A stretch of 64,000 nt of DNA from the NCBI GenBank assembly GCA_023409535.1, contig JAEYGZ010000048.1, positions 124,001 to 188,000 of the forward strand, read 5' to 3'. This stretch comes from Bacillota bacterium. GTDB lineage: Bacteria; Bacillota; Clostridia; Lachnospirales; Lachnospiraceae. The number at the start of each line of letters is the position of its first letter. Positions within the stretch are counted from its first letter, which is position 1. Shown piece after piece: positions 27,611-37,016 of the stretch. The translations under genes and the position numbers were made by a program. The notes beneath the pieces are model-generated. The model did no database searches and was not told where the DNA came from. It worked only from the letters and a program-made list of their open reading frames with translations.

Positions 27611-27771
27611 AATTATAAGGAAGTATGATTATCTCTTTCGGGATTTTCCTGTTCCACACGCACCGGCACTGCCTGTTTTGTGAGCAGAAGCCTGCTGACA
27701 GCGCATTTATATGCCTTGTGCATAAGCTACATAGGAAAGCTCTCAAGGGGTAATTATACTTCCTTATAATT
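27611..27771. mobile_element. 161-bp element with 21-bp terminal inverted repeats (MITE-like)
   Basis: AATTATAAGGAAGTATGATTA at 27611-27631 matches the complement of 27751-27771 at 20 of 21 positions, enclosing about 119 bp without a gene. A further partial copy of the end (TTCCTTATAATT) follows directly. No transposase frame and no clear target duplication is seen. It accounts for most of the 337-bp gap between yqfC and rpsU. It may be a MITE or a long processed hairpin RNA. Confidence 0.6.
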
Positions 27772-27808
27772 TCCTTATAATTTAAATAGGCAATGATCGA
27801 AATACGAT

Positions 27809-27839
27809 AAAAAACTCCCAGCAGTTTTCTACTGGAAGT
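27809..27839 (-). terminator. Terminator of rpsU
   Basis: An 11-bp stem with two G-U pairs (27814-27824 with 27829-27839) and a short loop is followed on the minus strand by six T. It lies 11 bp after the rpsU stop codon. Confidence 0.88.
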
Positions 27840-27849
27840 CTCTTTTCAA

Positions 27850-28023
27850 TTAATATTTACGCTTTCTAGCTGCTTCAGACTTCTTCTTACGTCTTACGCT
27901 GGGCTTCTCATAATGCTCCCTCTTACGGATCTCCTGTTGGATACCAGCCTTCGCGCAGTTTCTTTTGAATCTGCGGAGAGCACTATCTAATGTTTCATTG
28001 TCTTTCACAATTACATTTGACAT
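27850..28023 (-). CDS. rpsU: 30S ribosomal protein S21
   Basis: S21 is a small basic protein of the 30S platform near the anti-Shine-Dalgarno helix. The 57-residue product starts MSNVIVKDNETLDSALRRF and ends in the Arg/Lys-rich tail KKKSEAARKRKY, matching the family in length and sequence. The ATG at 28023 replaces a longer frame reading into the leader. It has its own consensus promoter at 28103-28130 and its own terminator, so it is monocistronic with a leader of about 70 bases. Confidence 0.97.
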   Translation of the reverse strand: MSNVIVKDNETLDSALRRFKRNCAKAGIQQEIRKREHYEKPSVRRKKKSEAARKRKY

Positions 28024-28102
28024 ATTCTCACACCTAACCTCCCTCCAGTTGTGTATTGTGCGTAAACAACTGTTTGGGTATTTTTTGAATAGCACTAAAA
28101 TG

Positions 28103-28130
28103 ATTATAGCATATTTTTCAATTTCGTCAA
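28103..28130 (-). promoter_or_regulatory. Sigma-A promoter of rpsU
   Basis: TTGACG (28125-28130) and a perfect TATAAT (28103-28108) on the minus strand are separated by 16 bp. The predicted transcript starts near 28096, about 73 bases before the rpsU ATG. Confidence 0.85.
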
Positions 28131-28184
28131 CCTATTTTTGTGAATATACTGACGTACCATCTGTGCAGGCAGCATTGCTTCCCT

Positions 28185-30827
28185 TTACTTTATCTGAGCT
28201 GTGAGGACGTCTGCCGCTTTGGATATCACTGCGCCGATACCTGCTGCGTTCTTACCGCCGGCCTGTGCCATATTCGGTCTGCCGCCGCCGCCACCGCCTA
28301 CCAACGCTGCAAGTTCCTTGATCAGGTTACCGGCATGAGCTCCCTTACTCATGGCACCATCGGTTGCCATTGCAAGTAAGTTTACCTTATCCGGCGCCAT
28401 AGCGGAGGCAAGAAGGATAACACCTTCTCCAAGCTTCTCCTTTAACTGGTCACCAAGATTACGAAGCTCGTTCATATCGACATCGGATAATTTTACGGCA
28501 AGGAGCTTTACCCCCTTAACTTCAGATACCTGGTTCATTACATCCCCAAGAGAGTTGTTGGCAAGCTTGCTCTTTAGCTTCTCATTTTCTGATTTTAATG
28601 CCTTGATCTCCTCAAGATAGCCTTCGATACGGCCGGTTAGCTGGGAAGGTTCGGCCTTTGCAGCCTTTGCGGCCTGGTTAAGCTCCTGTTCCAGCTCTTT
28701 GTAATATTCAAACACGCCGCTGCCGGTTAATGCTTCAATTCTTCTGACCCCGGCTGCAATCCCTGTTTCACTCAGAATCTTGAACACGGTAATGCTTCCT
28801 GTATTGCTTACATGGGTACCGCCGCAAAGCTCCTTGCTGAACTCACCCATGGATACTACACGGACATCACTGGCATATTTCTCGCCAAACAGTGCCATGG
28901 CACCTTCTTTTTTGGCATTCTCAATATTCATTACCTTTGTATTGACAGGAAGGCTGTTGGCTATCTCCTGATTAACGATGCTTTCAACCTTCATTAACTC
29001 TTCTGCTGTTAACGCTGAAAAATGGGTAAAGTCAAAACGCAGTCTGTCCTGGGTCACCATGGAACCTGCCTGCTCTACATGGGTTCCAAGTACGGTGCGA
29101 AGCGCCTTCTGAAGCAGGTGTGTCGCGCTGTGGTTCTTGGCGGTTGCCGCTCTCTGCACGGTATTCACCTGCAGGTTTACCTTCTCATTTTTCTTAAAGA
29201 TACCCTTGGTGACAGTTCCCACATGGCCGATCTTACCGCCCTGAAGCTTAACGGTATCCTCAACCTCAAACTCGGCATCCCTGGTGCTGATGATTCCGGT
29301 ATCTGCCGACTGTCCGCCGCTGGTAGCATAGAAAGGAGTTTCCTTCACCAGAATAGTACCCTTCTGTCCTGCAATCAGTTCCTCAACGATCTCAGTTTCA
29401 CTTGTTAATACCGTAATCTCGGATTCATAGGAAAGATTATCATAGCCGACGAATACGGAAGTAATTCCGGCATCGAGCTGTTGATATACGGTTTCTTCCG
29501 CACCCATGTAATTCGTGGTTCCGCGTGCATTTCTTGCCGTAACCCTTTGAATTTCCATCGCTGCCTTAAAGCCCTTTTCGTCTACCTCAAAGCCCTTTTC
29601 CTCCAAGATTTCCTTGGTTAAATCAATGGGGAAGCCATAGGTATCGTAAAGCTTAAAGACATCTTCGCCGGCAAGTACTTTACTATTATTTTTCTCCAGT
29701 TCCTTTTCCATCTCTGTCAAAATACTTAAGCCCTGGTCAATGGTCTTGCTGAATTTTTCTTCTTCTATAGTCAGAAGCTTCAGGATATATTCCTTCTTCT
29801 CTTCCAGCTCCGGATAACCATCCTTAGATTCACGAATAACAACCTTTGCAAGCTCAGCCATGAAATTTCCTTCCACGCCAAGAAGTCTTCCGTGTCTTGC
29901 CGCACCCCGAAGCAAGCGGCGGAATACATAGCCTCTGCCTTCGTTGGAAGGAATAACTCCGTCACTGGCCATAAAGGTAACGGAACGAATATGATCCGTA
30001 ATCTTACGGATGGAGACATCCTTCTTTGCATCCTTTTGATACTGCGCATGGGCAAACTCGCATACCTTATCACGAATTGCCTTCATGGTATCCACATCAA
30101 AGATGGAGCTGACCTCCTGTACAACGGTTGCCAGTCTTTCCAGACCCATACCGGTATCGATGTTCTTACTCTCAAGCTCAGTATAATTGCCATTGCCATC
30201 CCCGTAAAACTGGGTAAATACGTTATTCCATACCTCAATATAGCGGTCACAGTCGCAGCCTACGGTACAATCCGGGCCGCCGCAGCCGTATTTCTCACCG
30301 CGGTCATAATAAATCTCGGAACAGGGGCCGCAGGGACCTGCGCCATGCTCCCAAAAGTTATCCTTTTTGCCAAAACGGAAGATTCTCTCAGGCGCAATCC
30401 CGATTTCCTTCTCCCAAATTTCAAAGGCTTCCTCATCATTTTCATAAACGGAAGGATAAAGACGGTTCGGATCAAGCCCAACCACCTCGGTTAAGAACTC
30501 CCAGGACCATGCTATTGCTTCATGCTTAAAATAATCTCCAAAGGAAAAGTTACCAAGCATCTCAAAAAAGGTGCCATGTCTTGCGGTTTTGCCTACATTC
30601 TCAATATCACCGGTACGGATACACTTCTGACAGGTAGTGACACGCTTTCTCGGAGGAATCTCCTGTCCTGTAAAATATGGCTTTAAGGGTGCCATACCGG
30701 AATTGATCAGCAATAAGCTGTTATCATTATGAGGAATCAAAGAAAAGCTGTTCAGCTTCAGATGCCCCTTGCTTTCAAAAAACTCCAAAAACATTTTTCT
30801 AAGTTGATTTACTCCATATGCTTGCAC
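28185..30827 (-). CDS. alaS: Alanine--tRNA ligase
   Basis: AlaRS charges tRNA-Ala and edits mischarged Ser and Gly. The 880-residue protein has the class II catalytic core (about 1-240, with GMAPLKPYF and the CQKCIRTGDIENVG segment) and a Cys-containing GCGGPDC insert. The editing domain carries HSATH near residue 565 and CGGTH near 665 as zinc ligands. A coiled coil follows, then the C-Ala domain with a run of glycines (GGGGGG). The start is a GTG at 30827 after GGGAGG with nine bases between. No T-box leader fits the 129-bp upstream gap. Confidence 0.97.
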   Translation of the reverse strand: MQAYGVNQLRKMFLEFFESKGHLKLNSFSLIPHNDNSLLLINSGMAPLKPYFTGQEIPPRKRVTTCQKCIRTGDIENVGKTARHGTFFEMLGNFSFGDYFKHEAIAWSWEFLTEVVGLDPNRLYPSVYENDEEAFEIWEKEIGIAPERIFRFGKKDNFWEHGAGPCGPCSEIYYDRGEKYGCGGPDCTVGCDCDRYIEVWNNVFTQFYGDGNGNYTELESKNIDTGMGLERLATVVQEVSSIFDVDTMKAIRDKVCEFAHAQYQKDAKKDVSIRKITDHIRSVTFMASDGVIPSNEGRGYVFRRLLRGAARHGRLLGVEGNFMAELAKVVIRESKDGYPELEEKKEYILKLLTIEEEKFSKTIDQGLSILTEMEKELEKNNSKVLAGEDVFKLYDTYGFPIDLTKEILEEKGFEVDEKGFKAAMEIQRVTARNARGTTNYMGAEETVYQQLDAGITSVFVGYDNLSYESEITVLTSETEIVEELIAGQKGTILVKETPFYATSGGQSADTGIISTRDAEFEVEDTVKLQGGKIGHVGTVTKGIFKKNEKVNLQVNTVQRAATAKNHSATHLLQKALRTVLGTHVEQAGSMVTQDRLRFDFTHFSALTAEELMKVESIVNQEIANSLPVNTKVMNIENAKKEGAMALFGEKYASDVRVVSMGEFSKELCGGTHVSNTGSITVFKILSETGIAAGVRRIEALTGSGVFEYYKELEQELNQAAKAAKAEPSQLTGRIEGYLEEIKALKSENEKLKSKLANNSLGDVMNQVSEVKGVKLLAVKLSDVDMNELRNLGDQLKEKLGEGVILLASAMAPDKVNLLAMATDGAMSKGAHAGNLIKELAALVGGGGGGRPNMAQAGGKNAAGIGAVISKAADVLTAQIK

Positions 30828-30956
30828 GTTAGATTGCCTCCCAATATTATTATATCCTTTTTATTCAATCGTAAATATGCGAGAATTTGCCAAAGCAAAC
30901 TCTTTATTTTAACTTTCAGGCAATATGGTTTCAGGCCTGAAAAATTATTCCTGATA

Positions 30957-32225
30957 TTATTTTCTATGAGCCAGTTCTGTGGTAATATCCTCCCAGTCCA
31001 GACCGCATTGCGCCATTAATACCATAAGATGATATAAATAATCTGAGATTTCATAGCGAAGCTCCTCTGCACCGGGATTCTTGGCGGCAATGATAATCTC
31101 CGCGGCTTCTTCTCCGCACTTCTTTAAGATCTTATCAATTCCCTTGTCAAAGAGATAATTGGTATAAGAGCCTTCCTTGGGATTTTTTTTGCGGTCAAGA
31201 ATAACCTCATAGACATCCTGAAAGACATGAAAGGGATCCATGTCCTTATATTCCTTTTTTACCAGCTCAGTATAGAAACAGCTTCTGCTGCCTGTGTGAC
31301 AGGCGGCTCCTACCTGATGTACCTTGGCAAGAATGGTATCCTTATCACAGTCCAGGGACAATTCCTTCACATACTGAACATGTCCCGAGGTGTCACCCTT
31401 TCTCCAAAGCTCACCTCTGCTTCTGGAATAATACGTCATACGTCCGGTCACAACAGTCTTATTATAAGCTTCCTCATTCATATACGCAAGCATTAATACT
31501 TCATCTGTGATATAATCCTGTACAATTACAGGAAGCAAACCATCGGAAGCAACCTTAAATTCGGAAAAATCCAGCTTGCTTTCAAAGGAATTAACTTCTA
31601 TACCGGCTGCTCTTAAGCTTAGTTTTGTATCCATAATGTCATGAGTTTCAAAATAATTTGTTGATATACCGAGGACATTTGTAAGAGTTAACAGGCTGTT
31701 GATGTCATTTCGGACAAAGCTGTCCCGGAGAATTACCGGTAAGGGACATTGCTCGATCCGCTTGCCGATATCCCGGGTTAATGCGACATGCTTGAGAAGA
31801 AGCCCTCCTACCTTGTATTCCTGCAGTGTGAGCGCTAAATTATCATTTTCCGGATCAAGATATTCCAGCATATCCAGTTCAACAAAGATTTTCTCTGAGC
31901 CAAAACGCTCAGCGGCTTCTTTCAGTAACGACTTATTCTGCAGCAGGGAATATTTGATTACAGCAATTGAAGCGCCGGTGTAAATCGCCTTCTTGATATC
32001 CTCCAGACGCTGTACATCACAGCCGATCAAAAACGGAATATCCAGAGCTCTGGATAATTCCTTTGCTAATGTGAGAAATTCTTCCCTGGAATTTTCATCC
32101 GCTGAATAGCAGTAAATAAATAATTCATCCGCACCGCTGTGGGAATAGGCTGCGGCCTGTTCGGACACTTTGGCAGGAAGCTCAAATTCCGCATTGATAT
32201 AAGGGATGATTTTTTTGTAGGACAT
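30957..32225 (-). CDS. hisIE: HisIE with an extra N-terminal HisF-like domain
   Basis: The C-terminal half is the bifunctional HisIE. Phosphoribosyl-AMP cyclohydrolase (about residues 205-310) shows YYSRSRGELW, DCD and CHTGSRSC metal sites. Phosphoribosyl-ATP pyrophosphatase (about 320-415) shows KKCGEEAAEIIIA. They perform steps two and three of histidine synthesis. The first 200 residues are additional: KKIIPYINAEFEL, AYSHSGADELFIY, GASIAVIKYSLLQN and AAERFGSEKIFVELD line up with HisF. However, the catalytic IPCLDV is IPYINA and the phosphate-binding C-terminal part is absent. The ATG at 32225 has GGAGG nine bases upstream. It ends the his operon. The domain is probably a degenerate, structural or regulatory TIM-barrel remnant. 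Confidence 0.88.
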   Translation of the reverse strand: MSYKKIIPYINAEFELPAKVSEQAAAYSHSGADELFIYCYSADENSREEFLTLAKELSRALDIPFLIGCDVQRLEDIKKAIYTGASIAVIKYSLLQNKSLLKEAAERFGSEKIFVELDMLEYLDPENDNLALTLQEYKVGGLLLKHVALTRDIGKRIEQCPLPVILRDSFVRNDINSLLTLTNVLGISTNYFETHDIMDTKLSLRAAGIEVNSFESKLDFSEFKVASDGLLPVIVQDYITDEVLMLAYMNEEAYNKTVVTGRMTYYSRSRGELWRKGDTSGHVQYVKELSLDCDKDTILAKVHQVGAACHTGSRSCFYTELVKKEYKDMDPFHVFQDVYEVILDRKKNPKEGSYTNYLFDKGIDKILKKCGEEAAEIIIAAKNPGAEELRYEISDYLYHLMVLMAQCGLDWEDITTELAHRK

Positions 32226-32260
32226 CGTAGTATACCTCCCGGAAGTCATAGATCTGTTTT

Positions 32261-32980
32261 TTATTTTTCAAAAAGACTGACAGCCTTCTTTAAATCAATT
32301 TGATTCTCATACAGTGCTTTGCCGATGATTGCACCGTATACATTAATTTCCTGCAGCATTTCCAAGTCCTTTAAGGAGGAAACGCCGCCCGAGGCGATGA
32401 TGTTTAAGCCGGTCACCTCAGCCAGCTCCCTGGTATGTTCAATATTCGGACCTTGCAGCATGCCATCCTTGGAAATGTCGGTATATACAATTGTCTGTAT
32501 GCCGTATTTCTTCATTTCCAATGCCAGGGATACCGCATGATAGCCGCTGACCTTCTCCCATCCTTCAATGGCAACCATGCCATCCTTGGCATCAATACCG
32601 ATTACGATACGTCCGGGGCCGAAGGTTGTCACCGCTTCCTTGATAAATGCCGGGTCCTTCACTGCCTTCGTTCCGATAATCACCCGTTCAATCCCCAGAG
32701 AAAGCTTATTCTCTATATCCTTAATGGTACGAATTCCTCCGCCCACCTGAACCGGAATGCCAACCTCCTCCACGATACTCCTGATCACTTCATCGTTCAC
32801 GGAATGACCCACCAGGGCTCCATCCAGGTCTACAATATGGATAAAGGAAGCCCCGCAAGCTTCCCATTGTTTTGCTATCTTTAGCGGTATATCGGAATAT
32901 ACCAGAATATCCTGAAAACTACCCTGTCTCAATCTGACACATTGTCCATTCTTAATGTCAATCGCCGGAAATAGTATCAT
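32261..32980 (-). CDS. hisA: ProFAR isomerase HisA
   Basis: HisA isomerises ProFAR to PRFAR, the fourth step of histidine synthesis. It is a 239-residue TIM barrel that starts MILFPAIDIKNGQCVRL with the catalytic Asp in AIDI. GGGIRTIKDIE forms one phosphate-binding loop and ASGGVSSLKDLE the other. The second catalytic Asp is in YTDISKDGM. The ATG at 32980 is preferred to a GTG two codons upstream. It lies 35 bp before hisIE and 38 bp after hisB in the same operon. Confidence 0.97.
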   Translation of the reverse strand: MILFPAIDIKNGQCVRLRQGSFQDILVYSDIPLKIAKQWEACGASFIHIVDLDGALVGHSVNDEVIRSIVEEVGIPVQVGGGIRTIKDIENKLSLGIERVIIGTKAVKDPAFIKEAVTTFGPGRIVIGIDAKDGMVAIEGWEKVSGYHAVSLALEMKKYGIQTIVYTDISKDGMLQGPNIEHTRELAEVTGLNIIASGGVSSLKDLEMLQEINVYGAIIGKALYENQIDLKKAVSLFEK

Positions 32981-33018
32981 AAGCACCTTTGCCTTTCTAC
33001 CGGAGCATACTTGCGTAA

Positions 33019-33612
33019 TTAATCTATGGTACCCTTTGTTGACAGTACACCCTGAATGCGGGCATCAAAACTGCCTGCCTCATCCAAAGCTTTTGCAAAG
33101 GCCTTAAAGGCGGCTTCAATGATATGATGATTATTGCCGCCGCTTAATTTCTTCATATGTAGATTCATTCCTGCAGCATAGGAGATTGCATAGAAAAATT
33201 CCTTGATCAGCTCCGTCTCCATCTCTCCAATTCTATCCATCGTCAAATCCAGATCCCAGGCAAGATAAGGACGGCCGGACAAATCAACGGCACACAGCAC
33301 CAGGGTCTCATCCATTGGTAATAGAAAAGAACCGTAGCGTTTGATTCCCGCTTTGTCTCCCAGTGCATTCTTAATTGCCTGTCCCAGAACGATACCGGTA
33401 TCTTCCACACTGTGGTGGGCATCCACCTGAAGATCTCCTTTTACCGACAGCTTCATATCAAAAAAGCCATGTCTTACGAAGTTCTCCAGCATATGATCAA
33501 AAAATCCAATTCCGGTATTGATTTGTGCCTTGCCGTCTCCATCAAAGGAAAATTCCATGGCAATCTTTGTTTCCCGGGTTTCTCTGTTAATGACAGCGCT
33601 TCTGGAACTCAT
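33019..33612 (-). CDS. hisB: Imidazoleglycerol-phosphate dehydratase
   Basis: This is the monofunctional HisB, which dehydrates IGP to imidazole acetol phosphate. The metal-binding motifs FDHMLENFVRHG and DAHHSVEDTGI are intact, as are the C-terminal GGNNHHIIEAAFKA histidines. The ATG at 33612 has GGAGG six bases before it, while the frame extends 12 codons further without a site. The 197-residue length is the usual size for the dehydratase alone, with no fused histidinol-phosphatase domain. Confidence 0.97.
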   Translation of the reverse strand: MSSRSAVINRETRETKIAMEFSFDGDGKAQINTGIGFFDHMLENFVRHGFFDMKLSVKGDLQVDAHHSVEDTGIVLGQAIKNALGDKAGIKRYGSFLLPMDETLVLCAVDLSGRPYLAWDLDLTMDRIGEMETELIKEFFYAISYAAGMNLHMKKLSGGNNHHIIEAAFKAFAKALDEAGSFDARIQGVLSTKGTID

Positions 33613-33691
33613 GACCTTCCTCCTTCCCTGAAGCATTACTTCTCTCAATGATGATATAATTATACAATAAGTGAAACAAATGTCAAACTTT

Positions 33692-34993
33692 TTAGCTTAT
33701 TTTGCCGTTAAATCTCACAGCAATGGAATTTGCATGGGCAGTCAGGCCTTCTGATTTGGCAAAGGTCTCGATATCCCTGTGAATGGGTTCCAGGGCTTCT
33801 CTGGAATAGGATATAATACTGGATTTTTTAATAAAATCATCCACACCCAGGGGTGAGAAGAACTTAGCGGTTCCGTTGGTAGGTAAGATGTGATTTGGAC
33901 CCGCCATATAATCCCCCAGCGGCTCGCTGGAATATTCCCCGATAAAGATTGCGCCTGCATTCCTAATCTTTGTCATAACCTGAAAGGCATCCTTCATCAT
34001 GATTTCAAGATGCTCGGAGGCAATCTCGTTGGCAGTATCGACAGCTTCCTCCAGACTTTTTGCCACCATGATATATCCGTAATTATCCAAGGATTTCTGT
34101 AAGATTTCCTTACGGGATAATTGTTCGATAAATTCATCCACCTCGGCAGATACCTTATCAGCAAGCTCCCTGCTGGTGGTGATCAAAATCGCGGAGGCAA
34201 GCTCATCGTGCTCGGCCTGGGACAATAAATCCGCGGCAACATACCTGGGATTTGCCGTCTCATCGGCCAGTACCAGAATCTCACTGGGACCCGCGATAGA
34301 ATCAATACTCACATGGCCGTATACAGCCTTCTTAGCCAAAGCAACATAGATGTTACCCGGTCCGACGATCTTATCCACCTTCGGGATGCTTTCCGTTCCG
34401 TAAGCCAGAGCGGCAATCGCCTGAGCTCCTCCCGCTTTGTAGATCTCCGTTACTCCGGCTTCCCTTGCTGCAACAAGCGTACCGTAATTGACTTTTCCGG
34501 AAGCATCCGGCGGGGTCGTCATAGCAATTCGCTTCACACCGGCTACCTTGGCAGGGATAACATTCATTAATACGGAGGAAGGATAAGCGGCCTTACCGCC
34601 GGGAACATAGACACCTGCGGAAGCGATGGGGGTAATCTTCTGTCCGAGAATGGTGCCGTTATCCGTGGTATCAAACCAGCTGTACTGCTTTTGCTTGGAA
34701 TGGTAACTCTCAATGTTTATGATTGCTTTACGAATAACTTCCAGTACGGCAGGGTCAATATTTCTATAGGCTTCTTCGATCTCCTCATCGGTGATCCGGA
34801 AAGTTTCCTTTGTAATCACAGCCTGATCAAACCGTAAGGTATAGTCAAATACGGCCTGATCCTTTCTGGTACGAACCTCCTCGATAATTCCGGACACAGC
34901 GCCTGCGTACTGCTCGTAATGCTCGGGACTCCTCTTTAATAAGTCCTCTAAGATATTCTTTCTCGTCTTCTCTGTTAATTCAATAATTCTCAT
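33692..34993 (-). CDS. hisD: Histidinol dehydrogenase
   Basis: HisD oxidises histidinol to histidine in two NAD-dependent steps. The 433-residue protein has the family signature IVGPGNIYVALAKKAVYG. SIDSIAGPSEILVLAD and SQAEHDE, with the zinc and catalytic His residues, are also present, and GPNHILPT closes the active site. It lies second after hisG in the operon with a 55-bp gap. Length and motifs are ordinary. Confidence 0.97.
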   Translation of the reverse strand: MRIIELTEKTRKNILEDLLKRSPEHYEQYAGAVSGIIEEVRTRKDQAVFDYTLRFDQAVITKETFRITDEEIEEAYRNIDPAVLEVIRKAIINIESYHSKQKQYSWFDTTDNGTILGQKITPIASAGVYVPGGKAAYPSSVLMNVIPAKVAGVKRIAMTTPPDASGKVNYGTLVAAREAGVTEIYKAGGAQAIAALAYGTESIPKVDKIVGPGNIYVALAKKAVYGHVSIDSIAGPSEILVLADETANPRYVAADLLSQAEHDELASAILITTSRELADKVSAEVDEFIEQLSRKEILQKSLDNYGYIMVAKSLEEAVDTANEIASEHLEIMMKDAFQVMTKIRNAGAIFIGEYSSEPLGDYMAGPNHILPTNGTAKFFSPLGVDDFIKKSSIISYSREALEPIHRDIETFAKSEGLTAHANSIAVRFNGKIS

Positions 34994-35048
34994 ACTCTTT
35001 CACCCTTTTTGATGATAAATTCTTAGGTTCATCCTTCATTAAATCGAA

Positions 35049-35696
35049 TTACTCCTGAGCAGCTATGATATCCTTTAGCTCTCGGATGATCCTTGATATC
35101 CTCTCCTGTTCCATCTTCATACTAACCTCATTTACTACCATCCGTGCGGACAGCTGACAGATTTCTTCCAAGACCTCAAGACCATTTTCCCGAAGTGTGG
35201 AGCCTGTTTCAACGATATCTACAATGACCTCGGCAAGTCCGACAATCGGCGCAAGCTCAATGGAACCGTTTAATTTAATGATCTCCACCGTTTGATGCTT
35301 CTTATTATAAAAATAATCCTTTGCAATATTCGGATACTTTGTAGCTACACGGATCAACTCCCCATGCCGTAACAGCTCCTTTGCCGAGGCAGGACCGGCA
35401 ATGCACATTCTGCATTTTCCAAGTCCAAGATCAATCACCTCATATAACTTTCGGCTTTCTTCCAGTATCGTATCCCTTCCGACAACCCCAATGTCCGCCG
35501 CACCATACTCTACATAAGTAGGCACATCATTGGCTTTGGCCAGAAAGAACTTTAATTTTAATGCTTCATTGACAAAGATTAACTTGCGGGAATTCTTATC
35601 CTTCATCTCCTCGCAGGAAATACCGATCTTCTCTAAAAGCTCCAGGGTATTTGAGGCAAGGCGCCCTTTTGCAAGAGCAATCGTAATATATCTCAT
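35049..35696 (-). CDS. hisG: ATP phosphoribosyltransferase, short catalytic subunit
   Basis: HisG joins ATP and PRPP in the first, feedback-controlled step of histidine synthesis. At 215 residues it is the short form without the C-terminal ACT-like regulatory domain, and so depends on HisZ, whose gene lies directly upstream. Readable motifs are IALAKGRL at the start, GAADIGVVGRD and the PRPP loop DIVETGSTLRENGL. The 19-bp gap to hisZ suggests coupled expression of the two subunits. Confidence 0.97.
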   Translation of the reverse strand: MRYITIALAKGRLASNTLELLEKIGISCEEMKDKNSRKLIFVNEALKLKFFLAKANDVPTYVEYGAADIGVVGRDTILEESRKLYEVIDLGLGKCRMCIAGPASAKELLRHGELIRVATKYPNIAKDYFYNKKHQTVEIIKLNGSIELAPIVGLAEVIVDIVETGSTLRENGLEVLEEICQLSARMVVNEVSMKMEQERISRIIRELKDIIAAQE

Positions 35697-35715
35697 ACTA
35701 TCGTCCCCTTTCTGT

Positions 35716-36975
35716 CTATAAGAAGTCCTGCATCGGGGCTTCTTTTACAGAACCTTCCCTGATATCGATCACCTTAATGCTCGTGTCATTATCCAGACTC
35801 AGTATGCCGCCCACCTGCATCCGCTTACCATAAGCTATATAATCCTCCAGTCTGCATTCGTCATTCGACAACTGTAGTATTGTATTCATCCCATCCTTAC
35901 GAAAATGCTTTGCCAAGGCAATTGCCTGTGTCCGGTAATTCTGCCTGTATAGAATCAGGGTATCCTGCGCCTCGGCCGCCTGCAAAAGCTTCTGACGTCC
36001 AAGAGCCAGCATCAGCTGATCAATCACAATAACAAGCCCAATGGCAGGAGCATCCTTGCCAAACTGAATTACCAGCTTGTCATAGCGGCCGCCGGTAGCC
36101 ACTGCCTCTCCGGTTCCGTAAGTATAGGCTTTAAATATAATTCCGGTATAATAGTTATGCTGGCTCAGCATACCAAGATCAAAGGAAATATACCGTTCAT
36201 AACCATATTCGGTCATAATTTGATATAGACTTTCCAGACGCTCAATTGCTTTCAGTGCTATTACATTGGTGGTCAGATCCCTCGCATACCCTAAGACCTC
36301 AAGGGAACCGAACAGCTCCGGAAGCTTCGGAAAAATTTCCTTAAGCTCCTGTTTCATATTCTTTTCCCGAAGGAACGCTTCAATACCAAACATATTCTTA
36401 CTGGAGATCAACAGCCGCAGATTAAGCATCTCCTCATCCTCAGTAAAACCTGCTTCCATGGAAAGCGCACGAAAGAAATCCGCATAACCGATCTCAAGCT
36501 GAAATTCTGTCAGGCCTGCCTGCAGCAGGCATTCGACGGTAAGCGCCAAAAGCTCCGCATCCGCCTCGATACTGTCATCATTCATCAACTCGGCACCTAA
36601 TTGGGTAACTTCCTTTAGCTTTCCCTGATACCCTGATTGATTGATGAAGGTATTTCCGATATAGCAAAGACGGACCGGCATCGTCTCGTCCTTATAGTAT
36701 TTTGCCACACAGCGGGCCACAGAGGGGGTGATATCCGGCCGAAGCACCAGGGTATTGCCCTCCCGGTCAAAGAATTTATACATATCCTTAGAGGAGACAG
36801 TTCCTCGTTCCTGACTGAAGATATCAAAAAATTCAAAGCTGGGTGTCTGAATATCACAAAAGCCATAATGCTCCAGTACATGGTGAAGCCTGCTCTGCAA
36901 CGCAAGCTTGGTTGCACATTCCGAGCTGTAGATATCTCTGACTCCCTCAGGTGTATGTAGTAAAATGTCTTTCAT
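35716..36975 (-). CDS. hisZ: ATP phosphoribosyltransferase regulatory subunit HisZ
   Basis: HisZ is a histidyl-tRNA-synthetase-like protein that binds HisG and makes it sensitive to histidine. The 419-residue protein reads HTPEGVRDIYSSEC at the start, then TPSFEFFDIF, LRPDITPSVAR and YIGNTF, the class II aaRS-like core. It lacks the anticodon-binding domain of true HisRS. It heads the his operon behind the promoter at 37063-37091, with AGAAAGG before the ATG. Pairing with the short HisG confirms the assignment against HisS. Confidence 0.95.
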   Translation of the reverse strand: MKDILLHTPEGVRDIYSSECATKLALQSRLHHVLEHYGFCDIQTPSFEFFDIFSQERGTVSSKDMYKFFDREGNTLVLRPDITPSVARCVAKYYKDETMPVRLCYIGNTFINQSGYQGKLKEVTQLGAELMNDDSIEADAELLALTVECLLQAGLTEFQLEIGYADFFRALSMEAGFTEDEEMLNLRLLISSKNMFGIEAFLREKNMKQELKEIFPKLPELFGSLEVLGYARDLTTNVIALKAIERLESLYQIMTEYGYERYISFDLGMLSQHNYYTGIIFKAYTYGTGEAVATGGRYDKLVIQFGKDAPAIGLVIVIDQLMLALGRQKLLQAAEAQDTLILYRQNYRTQAIALAKHFRKDGMNTILQLSNDECRLEDYIAYGKRMQVGGILSLDNDTSIKVIDIREGSVKEAPMQDFL

Positions 36976-37016
36976 AATCAGTACCTAACCTTTCTATTTT
37001 CGCATTAATATAACTT

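Noticed and set aside
27513..27746. 78-codon N-terminal extension of yqfC
   Set aside because: The extension is read from the inverted-repeat element, is Cys/Arg-rich without family similarity, and a good ribosome site precedes the ATG at 27512.
30828..30956. Possible T-box leader for alaS
   Set aside because: The 129-bp gap is too short for a full T-box plus antiterminator, and no T-box consensus string was seen. Only a weak 8-bp hairpin near 30916-30940 is present.
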